Position numbers and translations under genes: made by a program
In this document: positions 6,422-11,224 of the stretch, in pieces
Layout: every line of letters begins with the position of its first letter
Numbering within the stretch: position 1 is the first letter of the stretch
The notes under the pieces: model-generated
What the model saw: the letters and a program-made list of their open reading frames with translations, nothing else
What the model was told of the DNA's origin: nothing
Databases searched by the model: none
Origin: JACDAN01 sp035265935
GTDB lineage: Bacteria; Actinomycetota; Thermoleophilia; Gaiellales; Gaiellaceae
Assembly (NCBI GenBank): GCA_035265935.1
Contig: DATFOC010000040.1
Location: forward strand, 1-12,852
DNA length: 12,852 bases
Reading direction: 5' to 3'

Positions 6422-6844
6422 TTACGCCGTTGGAGCCACGGCCTGCTCCTCGGGCTCGCGCACAGGGCGCGCCACCGGAGCGGGCGGCACGTAGTCCACG
6501 AACTCGAGGTAGGCCATCTCGGCCGCGTCGCCGGCACGCGGGCCGAGCTTGACGATCCGCGTGTAGCCGCCCGGCCGATCCGTGAACCGCGGCGCGACCT
6601 CGGCGAAAAGGATGTGCACGACGTCGTTCGAGCGGAGGTACGCGAGCGCCTGCCGGCGGGCGGCGAGATCGCCGCGCCGGCCCAGCGTGATCATCTTCTC
6701 GGCGATCGGCCTGACCGCCTTCGCCTTCGCGACCGTCGTCTTGATCCGACCGTGCTCGATCAGCGATCCGGCCAGGTTCGAGTAGAGCGCCTTGCGGTGC
6801 GCCGAGTCGCGGCCGAGCTTCTTTCCGGAGCGATGGTGGCGCAC
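6422..6844 (-). CDS. rplQ: 50S ribosomal protein L17
   Basis: This 140-residue protein lies at the peptide-tunnel exit of the large subunit. The family signature is clear in MRHHRSGKKLGRDSAHRKAL and in the RIKTTVAKAKAVRPIAEKMI helix, followed by the GGYTRIVKLGPRAGDAAEMA segment. A Pro/Ala/Glu-rich tail of about 25 residues extends past the conserved core, as in other high-GC Gram-positives. The start is GTG, with AGGA eight bases upstream overlapping the rpoA stop region; rpoA ends 10 bases before it. The stop TAA lies 3 bases before the probable ACG start of truA and in the same reading frame, so termination on this gene probably feeds translation of truA. Confidence 0.97.
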   Translation of the reverse strand: MRHHRSGKKLGRDSAHRKALYSNLAGSLIEHGRIKTTVAKAKAVRPIAEKMITLGRRGDLAARRQALAYLRSNDVVHILFAEVAPRFTDRPGGYTRIVKLGPRAGDAAEMAYLEFVDYVPPAPVARPVREPEEQAVAPTA

Positions 6845-6854
6845 CGCGGCAGTC

Positions 6855-7832
6855 CTACAGGGAGTCGTCGCCGCGCAGGTTGAGACCGTGCGTGGCGAGC
6901 GTCTCCTTGACCTCTTCGATCGACTTCTTGCCGAAGTTCGGAATCGCAGCGAGCTCGCCCTCGGACTTCGTGACGAGGTCGCCGATCGTCTCGATCCCGA
7001 CCCGCTTCAGGCAGTTGTACGAGCGGACGCCGAGCTCGAGCTCCTCGATCGGGAAGTTCTCCATCCCGTGCGCGAGCGGCGCCTCCTGCGTCGCCGCCTG
7101 CGCAGCGGCGGCCTCGCCGAAGCCCTCGATTTTCTCGATGTCCGTGAAGATCGCGAGCTGGCGGATCAGGATGTCGGCTGCCTCGCCGATCGCCTCGCGG
7201 GGATCGACCGAGCCGTCCGTGGTGACATCCAGCGTCAGCTTGTCATAGTCCGTGCGCTGACCCACGCGTGCGGCCTCGACGTCGTACGAGACGCGCCGCA
7301 CGGGCGAGAAGAGCGAGTCGATCGGGATGACGCCGATCGTATGCTCGGGCCCGCGGTTGAGCTCGGCCGGGACGTAGCCGCGGCCGCGGCCGATCGTCAT
7401 CGTCATCTCGAGCCGGCCCTTGTCGGACAGGTTCGCGATCACGACGTCCGGGTTGAGGATCTCGAGGTCTGCGGGCGCCTCGATGTCGCCGGCGGTAACT
7501 GTGCCGGAGCCGCGCTTGTTGAGGCGGACCTCGATCTCGGGCGACTCGCCGTGGAGCCGTGCGACGAGGTTCTTCAGGGCCGAGATGATGTCGACGACGT
7601 CCTCACGGACGCCGGGCAAGGTCGTGAACTCGTGCGCGACGCCCTCGATCTTCACCGAGGTGACCGCAGCGCCCTCGAGTGACGAGAGCAGCACGCGGCG
7701 CAGCGAGTTGCCGAACGTGTGGCCGAAGCCGCGGTCGAGCGGCTCGATCACGAAGACACCGCGGCGCTCGTCGACTTCCTCGTGGACGATCCGCGGAATC
7801 TGGAAATCCATCAGGCTGGTGCGTGTAGCCAA
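6855..7832 (-). CDS. rpoA: DNA-directed RNA polymerase subunit alpha
   Basis: The 325-residue alpha subunit nucleates RNA polymerase assembly as a dimer. The N-terminal domain (about 1-235) includes the GFGHTFGNSLRRVLLSSLEG dimerisation signature and the later DYDKLTLDVTTDGSVDPREA segment. An Ala-rich linker leads to the C-terminal domain (about 255-320), which has paired helix-hairpin-helix motifs, RSYNCLKRVGIETIGDL and IPNFGKKSIEEVKE, that contact UP elements and activators. The start is TTG at 7832. It is preferred over the ATG seven codons later because GGAAGGA lies five bases upstream of the TTG. The gap to rpsD is 16 bases and to rplQ 10 bases, so the three genes form one transcript. 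Confidence 0.98.
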   Translation of the reverse strand: MATRTSLMDFQIPRIVHEEVDERRGVFVIEPLDRGFGHTFGNSLRRVLLSSLEGAAVTSVKIEGVAHEFTTLPGVREDVVDIISALKNLVARLHGESPEIEVRLNKRGSGTVTAGDIEAPADLEILNPDVVIANLSDKGRLEMTMTIGRGRGYVPAELNRGPEHTIGVIPIDSLFSPVRRVSYDVEAARVGQRTDYDKLTLDVTTDGSVDPREAIGEAADILIRQLAIFTDIEKIEGFGEAAAAQAATQEAPLAHGMENFPIEELELGVRSYNCLKRVGIETIGDLVTKSEGELAAIPNFGKKSIEEVKETLATHGLNLRGDDSL

Positions 7833-7848
7833 AGCGATCCTTCCTTCG

Positions 7849-8469
7849 TTACTTCGAATAGAGCTCGACGATGAGCTGTTCCTGGACGGGGGTGTCGATC
7901 TCGCTCCGCTCGGGCCACTTGAGCACCTTGCCGGTGAGGCTCTCGTGGTCGGCCTGGAGCCACGGGGCGACGGAAGCCGTGAGGTCGGTCGCGTCCCGGA
8001 TCACCTGCTCGGCGGAGCTGCCGGGCGCCATCGTGATGACGTTGTCGGGCTTGACCTGGAAGCTCGGGATGTTCACGCGCCGGCCGTTGACGTGGAAGTG
8101 GCCGTGACGGACGAGCTGGCGGGCCTGAGCGCGCGAGGCGGCGAATCCGAGACGGTAGACGACGTTGTCAAGCCGCGTCTCGAGCATCCGCAGCAGGGTC
8201 TCGCCCGTGATCCCCGAGCCCTTCGCGGCCTTCGTGTAGTAGTTGCGGAACTGCTTCTCGAGCAGGCCGTAGTAGCGGCGCGCCTTCTGCTTCTCGCGCA
8301 GCTGGAGCAGGTACTCGGATTGCTTGATGCGGCCGCGGCCGTGCTCGCCTGGCGGGTAGCTGCGACGCTCGACCGAGCACTTCTCGGTGAGGCAGCGCTC
8401 GCCCTTCAGGAAGAGCTTCATGCCCTCGCGGCGGCACCAGCGGCACTTCGGGCCGAGAGTTCTGGCCAT
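7849..8469 (-). CDS. rpsD: 30S ribosomal protein S4 (zinc-binding form)
   Basis: A 206-residue primary assembly protein of the small subunit that binds the 5' domain of 16S rRNA. The N terminus has a four-cysteine zinc site, C9-x2-C12-x13-C26-x4-C31. The conserved YYGLLEKQFRNYY segment follows, and the S4 RNA-binding domain begins with LETRLDNVVYRLGFAASRAQ. The frame is open to 8523, but the family starts at MARTLGPKC, whose ATG at 8469 has GGAGG eight bases upstream. That Shine-Dalgarno is buried in a perfect 13-base-pair stem with the sequence just after the rpsK stop. In E. coli and Bacillus, S4 represses its own mRNA, so control of this gene through the 164-base spacer upstream is plausible. 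Confidence 0.97.
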   Translation of the reverse strand: MARTLGPKCRWCRREGMKLFLKGERCLTEKCSVERRSYPPGEHGRGRIKQSEYLLQLREKQKARRYYGLLEKQFRNYYTKAAKGSGITGETLLRMLETRLDNVVYRLGFAASRAQARQLVRHGHFHVNGRRVNIPSFQVKPDNVITMAPGSSAEQVIRDATDLTASVAPWLQADHESLTGKVLKWPERSEIDTPVQEQLIVELYSK

Positions 8470-8471
8470 TA

Positions 8472-8633
8472 GTGCGTCCTCCGGTGATGGGCCCCCGTCT
8501 GTGGCGGTCGATGAGCCCGCCACGCAAGGACGCAGGGAGCCTCGATGCTGGAGAGCATCGGGGCGACTGAGGACGCCGCGTGGCGGAATTCAGCGCCCGT
8601 CACAGGCGATGGGTTCATTGCCGGAGGACGCAC
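8472..8633 (-). ncRNA. Structured intergenic element, copy A (rpsK-rpsD)
   Basis: Three nested helices can be drawn on the mRNA strand. The outer stem pairs GTGCGTCCTCCGG (8621-8633, right after the rpsK stop) with CCGGAGGACGCAC (8472-8484), 13 perfect pairs that include the rpsD Shine-Dalgarno. The middle stem pairs CCGCCACGC (8578-8586) with GCGTGGCGG (8517-8525). The apical hairpin has CGATGCT and AGCATCG around a CTCC loop, then a C-A mismatch and GCC-GGC at its base. Between the middle stem and the hairpin lie the conserved strands GCGTCCTCAGTC (8565-8576) and TCCCTGCGTCCT (8527-8538), which recur upstream of rpsM; the first also recurs upstream of rpsK. I know of no named RNA family with this layout. 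A cis-acting translational regulator of S4 is the likeliest role; a mobile palindromic repeat is the alternative. Confidence 0.7.
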
Positions 8634-9038
8634 TTAAACGCGCCTCCGCTTCTTCGGGCGGACGCCGTTGTGTGCTTGCGGGGTGACGTCCTTGACGCCG
8701 AGAATCTCGAGCCCGGCGGCCTGGAGCGACCGAATCGCCGTCTCGCGGCCCGAGCCGGGCCCCTTGACGAAGACCTCGACCTTTTGGAGGCCGTGCTCCA
8801 TCCCCTTCCGCGCGCAGGCGTCTGCCGTGACCTGCGCTGCGAATGGCGTCGACTTCCGGGAGCCCTTGAAACCGGCCGAGCCGGCCGACTCCCACACGAT
8901 CACGTTCCCGTCCTTGTCAGTGAGGGTCACGATCGTGTTGTTGAACGACGTCTTGATGTGCGCCTGGCCGATGGCGATGTTCTTGCGCACACGGCGGCGC
9001 GTCCGGCCGCGGGCGGCCTGTCTGCGGGGAGGAGCCAT
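8634..9038 (-). CDS. rpsK: 30S ribosomal protein S11
   Basis: This 134-residue platform protein contacts the 690 and 790 loops of 16S rRNA. The family signature is intact: HIKTSFNNTIVTLTDKDGNV, then WESAGSAGFKGSRKSTPFAA and FVKGPGSGRETAIRSLQAAG, ending with DVTPQAHNGVRPKKRRRV. The N terminus is a basic Arg-rich tail (1-19). The ATG at 9038 follows GGAGGTGA, and that GGAGG is paired in the outer stem of the structured element upstream. Both flanking spacers, to rpsM and to rpsD, are unusually long for this operon and each carries a copy of the element. Confidence 0.97.
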   Translation of the reverse strand: MAPPRRQAARGRTRRRVRKNIAIGQAHIKTSFNNTIVTLTDKDGNVIVWESAGSAGFKGSRKSTPFAAQVTADACARKGMEHGLQKVEVFVKGPGSGRETAIRSLQAAGLEILGVKDVTPQAHNGVRPKKRRRV

Positions 9039-9047
9039 CAGCGGTCA

Positions 9048-9204
9048 CCTCCGGTAGCCGGCGTGCCCGCTGTCCGTGAAATGCCCGCGTCGCAAGGACG
9101 CAAACGCATACGCGTCTCAGAGTGGCCGTCGGCGACGGGCGCGACTGAGGACGCGGCGAGGCGGCGCATTGCAGCGCCGGAGCGGTTGCAGTGGTTGCCG
9201 GAGG
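9048..9204 (-). ncRNA. Structured intergenic element, copy B (rpsM-rpsK), divergent
   Basis: This copy has the same plan with more change. The outer stem pairs CCTCCGG (9198-9204) with CCGGAGG (9048-9054), the second arm being the rpsK Shine-Dalgarno; CGG and CCG can pair beyond a 3x3 internal loop. The middle stem pairs 9156-9170 with 9080-9093, about 13 pairs with one C-C mismatch and one bulged G. The 5' conserved strand GCGTCCTCAGTC is exact (9143-9154). The 3' strand keeps GCGTCCT (9095-9101) but lacks the TCCC part. The apical part is longer than in copies A and C and can form two small hairpins, CCGTC/GACGG and ACGC/GCGT. It is probably a diverged or functionally different version. Confidence 0.55.
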
Positions 9205-9213
9205 GGGCCGTCA

Positions 9214-9597
9214 TCAAGTCTTGGTCGCTGCCTTCTTGCCGCGGCCGACGGTCTTCTTCGGGCCCTTGCGGGTTCTGGCGTTCGTCTTCGTGCGCTGGCC
9301 GTTCACCGGGAGGCTGCGGCGGTGGCGGAGCCCGCGGTAGGCGCCGATCTCCTGGAGCCGCTTGACCGACTGCTGCCGCTCCCGCCGGAGGTCACCTTCG
9401 ACCTGGAGGCTTCCGTCGATGTACTCGCGCAGCTTCGTGATCTCGGAATCCGTGAGGTCCCGAACCTTCTCGTCGGGCGAGAGACCGGTCGCGGTGCAGA
9501 TCTGGAGCGCCGTCGAGCGCCCGACCCCGAAGATGTAGGTCAGGCCGACCTCGAGTCGCTTCTCGCGCGGAAGGTTGACGCCTGCGATTCGTGCCAC
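9214..9597 (-). CDS. rpsM: 30S ribosomal protein S13
   Basis: A 127-residue protein of the small-subunit head that contacts the P-site tRNA and the B1 bridges. The signature MARIAGVNLPREKRLEVGLT and the helix-hairpin-helix IFGVGRSTALQIC are typical, followed by the GAYRGLRHRRSLPVNGQRTKTNARTRKG block (described here in two parts: YRGLRHRRSLPV and GQRTKTNARTRKG). The C-terminal tail is Lys-rich. The start is GTG at 9597, eight bases after AGGAG. That whole initiation region, back to the last base before the GTG, is the 3' arm of the outer stem of structured element C, so access by ribosomes is probably controlled. It lies between rpmJ and rpsK in the conserved order. Confidence 0.97.
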   Translation of the reverse strand: MARIAGVNLPREKRLEVGLTYIFGVGRSTALQICTATGLSPDEKVRDLTDSEITKLREYIDGSLQVEGDLRRERQQSVKRLQEIGAYRGLRHRRSLPVNGQRTKTNARTRKGPKKTVGRGKKAATKT

Positions 9598-9763
9598 TAG
9601 TGGGTCTCCTTGTGAGGCTGCTGGATGCCTCGGTCGCTAGCACCAAGCGAGGCGAGGACGCAGGGAGCGTTCGGGCTAACAAGCCCGGACGCGACTGAGG
9701 ACGCAGCATCGCGCCGCGTAATAGCGGGCGAGGGGCCGGCATGTCTCGCGAGGAGATCCACTA
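9598..9763 (-). ncRNA. Structured intergenic element, copy C (rpmJ-rpsM)
   Basis: The outer stem pairs TAGTGGATCTCCT (9751-9763, starting with the rpmJ stop codon) with AGGAGACCCACTA (9598-9610, ending at the rpsM GTG). There are 12 pairs and one A-C mismatch, and the rpsM Shine-Dalgarno is enclosed. A middle stem can be drawn between 9709-9717 and 9647-9655, eight pairs with one C-C mismatch and one wobble. The apical hairpin has GCGT, C, CGGGCT, loop TGTT, then AGCCCG, A, ACGC. The conserved strands GCGTCCTCAGTC (9693-9704) and TCCCTGCGTCCT (9655-9666) are identical to copy A, while the hairpin differs in sequence but not in form. This is the copy nearest the start of the S13-S11-S4 block. 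Confidence 0.68.
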
Positions 9764-9874
9764 GCCCTGCCTTTGCTTGTGTCGCGGGTTTGTGCAGATG
9801 ACCATGGTGCGACCGTGCCGCTTGATCACGCGGCAGCGCTCACACATCGGCTTGACGGACGGGCGGACTTTCAT
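9761..9874 (-). CDS. rpmJ: 50S ribosomal protein L36
   Basis: A 37-residue protein, the smallest of the large subunit, matching the family over its full length: MKVRPSVKPMCERCRVIKRH and then GRTMVICTNPRHKQRQG. The zinc ligands are present as C11, C14, C27 and H32, so this is the zinc-binding form. Its ATG lies one base after the infA stop (TGAGATG), indicating translational coupling with infA. The stop codon forms the outermost pairs of the structured element ahead of rpsM. Confidence 0.95.
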   Translation of the reverse strand: MKVRPSVKPMCERCRVIKRHGRTMVICTNPRHKQRQG

Positions 9875-9875
9875 C

Positions 9876-10097
9876 TCATCTATGCCTGAAGGTGATCCGG
9901 CCTCGGGAGAGGTCGTACGGGGAGAGCTCCACCTTGACGCGGTCTCCCGGAAGGATGCGGATGTAGTGCTTGCGCATCTTCCCGGAGATCTTCGCGAGCA
10001 CCTGATGCCCCTCGTCGATCTGGACGCGGAACATCGTGCTCGGCAGGGCCTCCACGACCTCGCCTTCCACCTCGATCTTCTCTTCCTTCTGGGCCAT
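9876..10097 (-). CDS. infA: Translation initiation factor IF-1
   Basis: A 73-residue OB-fold factor that occupies the ribosomal A site during initiation. The sequence is diagnostic, with IEVEGEVVEALPSTMFRVQI, LAKISGKMRKHYIRILPGD and VELSPYDLSRGRITFR. The frame stays open far upstream, but homology begins at MAQKEEK. The GGAGG before this ATG is only one base away, too close for ideal initiation; an in-frame TTG five codons upstream is an alternative that would add MPCGG. A likely promoter about 85 bases upstream and a hairpin in the leader suggest that infA is expressed separately from map as well as by read-through. rpmJ follows after one base. Confidence 0.96.
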   Translation of the reverse strand: MAQKEEKIEVEGEVVEALPSTMFRVQIDEGHQVLAKISGKMRKHYIRILPGDRVKVELSPYDLSRGRITFRHR

Positions 10098-10111
10098 ACC
10101 TCCACACGGCA

Positions 10112-10132
10112 ACCGCGCTCTACGAGCGCGGT
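10112..10132 (-). promoter_or_regulatory. Leader hairpin just upstream of infA
   Basis: ACCGCGCT and AGCGCGGT form a perfect 8-base-pair stem with a 5-base loop, ending 14 bases before the infA ATG and close to its Shine-Dalgarno. No T-run follows, so it is not an intrinsic terminator. It may position or restrict ribosome entry, or protect the 5' end of the infA transcript. Confidence 0.4.
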
Positions 10133-10181
10133 CTTGGACGAACAACGAACACGGCGAAACGCGGCTTCCGCCGAGCGCAAA

Positions 10182-10190
10182 ATAGTAGCA
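10182..10190 (-). promoter_or_regulatory. Extended -10 promoter for infA
   Basis: On the minus strand this reads TGC-TACTAT, a good extended -10. It sits in a short A/T-rich patch inside otherwise very GC-rich spacer. No clear -35 hexamer is present at 16-18 bases, as is common for extended -10 promoters. The predicted start near 10175 gives a leader of roughly 77 bases. Confidence 0.5.
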
Positions 10191-10221
10191 AACCCCCGAT
10201 TTCTGACCGGCTGCGGCTCCC

Positions 10222-10238
10222 GCCCGGCAAAGCCGGGC
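10222..10238. other. Perfect 7-bp hairpin in the map-infA spacer
   Basis: GCCCGGC (10222-10228) and GCCGGGC (10232-10238) enclose AAA. There is no T-run on either side, so it is a weak terminator candidate at best. A second small hairpin, GCCCCAG/CCGGGGC with one wobble, lies at 10349-10365 just after the map stop. The two may help attenuate transcripts leaving map before the infA promoter. Confidence 0.35.
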
Positions 10239-10262
10239 TCCGCCGCCGCCTGACGCTGCCGA

Positions 10263-10303
10263 GCGCACGCGGCTCTCCGGGGCGCGCACGCGGCTCTCCG
10301 GGG
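10263..10303. repeat. Two-unit tandem duplication, 21-bp period
   Basis: The 20-base unit GCGCACGCGGCTCTCCGGGG occurs at 10263-10282 and again at 10284-10303, separated by one C, with no mismatches. It lies in the 274-base map-infA spacer, upstream of the infA -10 box (about 85-130 bases before the predicted start). It is probably a recent slippage or duplication event, or a doubled protein-binding site. Confidence 0.7.
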
Positions 10304-10371
10304 CCGTGTTGGCAATACTGTCCCCTCCGGCCGCGCACACTCACCAGCGCCCCAGAAACCGGGGCCGCCCT

Positions 10372-11142
10372 CTAACTGACCCGAACCGGGGCCGCTGTGA
10401 GGATTCTCGCCTCTCCGTCGGTCACGGCCACCGTGTGCTCGAAGTGCGCTGCCAGCGAACCGTCCCGCGAGGCGATCGTCCAACGGTCGTCACGAACGAC
10501 CACTTCGGGCCCGCCGGCGGTGATCATCGGCTCGATCGCGAGCGTCATCCCGGGGGCCAGCACCGGCCCCTGGCCGGGGTCGCCGAAGTTGGGAATCTGG
10601 GGATCCTCGTGCATGTCGCGTCCAACCCCGTGGCCGACGAGCGAGCGGACGACCGAGAAGCCGGCGTCCTCGGTGACCGCCTGAATCGCGTGCGAGACGT
10701 CGGACAGGTGCGCGCCAGAACGGGCCTTCTCGATCCCGGCCCAGAGCGCCGCCTGGCAGGTCTCGAGGAGCCTCTCGGCCTCGCCGTCCACCTCGCCGAC
10801 CTTGTACGTGTAGGCCGAGTCGCCCACGAAGCCCTCGTAGGTGACGCCGACATCCACGGAGAGCACGTCTCCCTCCGACAGCGGCTCGTCGTTCGGGATC
10901 CCGTGGACGACGACGTCGTTCAGCGACGCGCAGATCGAGGCCGGATACGGGTACGGCCCCGGGTAGCCGAGGAAGGTCGGGACTCCGCCGCGCGAGCGGA
11001 TGAACTCGTCGACGATTCCGTCGAGCTCGGCGGTGGTGACACCTGGACGGACCTGCTCGCCGAGCAACGCGTGCGCGTCGGCAACGATCGCGCCCGCCTG
11101 CTGCATGACGTCCAGCTCCGCTGCTGATTTTCGGAGAATCAT
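10372..11142 (-). CDS. map: Methionine aminopeptidase, type I
   Basis: A 256-residue enzyme that removes the initiator methionine from nascent proteins. All five metal ligands are visible: D97 (SVDVGV), D108 (GDSA), H171 (GHGVG), E204 (AIEPM) and E235 (FEHTVAV), along with the substrate-contacting H80 (VVHGIPN) and H178. The length fits the short bacterial form without an N-terminal zinc finger. The frame is open upstream to 11274, but homology starts at MILRKSAAEL, whose ATG at 11142 has GGGAG six bases before it. An 11-base-pair hairpin lies immediately upstream of that Shine-Dalgarno. adk ends 82 bases upstream, and infA follows after a 274-base spacer. Confidence 0.96.
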   Translation of the reverse strand: MILRKSAAELDVMQQAGAIVADAHALLGEQVRPGVTTAELDGIVDEFIRSRGGVPTFLGYPGPYPYPASICASLNDVVVHGIPNDEPLSEGDVLSVDVGVTYEGFVGDSAYTYKVGEVDGEAERLLETCQAALWAGIEKARSGAHLSDVSHAIQAVTEDAGFSVVRSLVGHGVGRDMHEDPQIPNFGDPGQGPVLAPGMTLAIEPMITAGGPEVVVRDDRWTIASRDGSLAAHFEHTVAVTDGEARILTAAPVRVS

Positions 11143-11154
11143 CGCGTGCTCCCG

Positions 11155-11180
11155 CTGGGGAAACCTCCCGGTTCCCCCAG
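11155..11180 (-). promoter_or_regulatory. GNRA-capped hairpin in the map leader
   Basis: On the mRNA strand CTGGGGGAACC (11170-11180) pairs with GGTTTCCCCAG (11155-11165) over 11 pairs with one G-T wobble, closed by a GGGA tetraloop. GNRA tetraloops are especially stable. The stem ends one base before the map Shine-Dalgarno at 11149-11153. No T-run follows, so it is not an intrinsic terminator; an mRNA processing signal, stabiliser or protein-binding site is more likely. Confidence 0.5.
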
Positions 11181-11224
11181 ACCCCCTCCACCGTACCGCT
11201 GCGCGGATGCGCGGCCTCGACGCT

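Noticed and set aside
5516..6883. 455-codon plus-strand frame across truA and rplQ
   Set aside because: It is antisense to truA and rplQ, and the orphan terminator at 5653-5692 lies inside it. The amino-acid composition is typical of a reverse-complement frame.
6792..7682. 296-codon plus-strand frame opposite rplQ and rpoA
   Set aside because: It is a shadow of rpoA with Arg/Asp/Val-rich sequence, no motif and no start signals.
8470..8523. N-terminal extension of rpsD by 18 residues
   Set aside because: The S4 family starts at MARTLGPKC, and the ATG at 8469 has the well-spaced GGAGG. The extension lies inside the structured spacer.
9598..9763. Insertion sequence or CRISPR-like repeats as the cause of the long ribosomal spacers
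   Set aside because: There is no transposase, no target-site duplication and no regularly spaced identical repeats. The shared strands are arranged as two sides of a hairpin, and the outer arms match local SDs.
10222..10238. Intrinsic terminator after map
   Set aside because: The hairpin is good, but no T-run follows on the minus strand, so I list it only as a hairpin.
10098..10340. Long N-terminal extension of infA
   Set aside because: The encoded residues follow the tandem repeat and hairpins and are low-complexity, and IF-1 is normally about 72 residues. Only the short TTG alternative five codons upstream is kept as a possibility.
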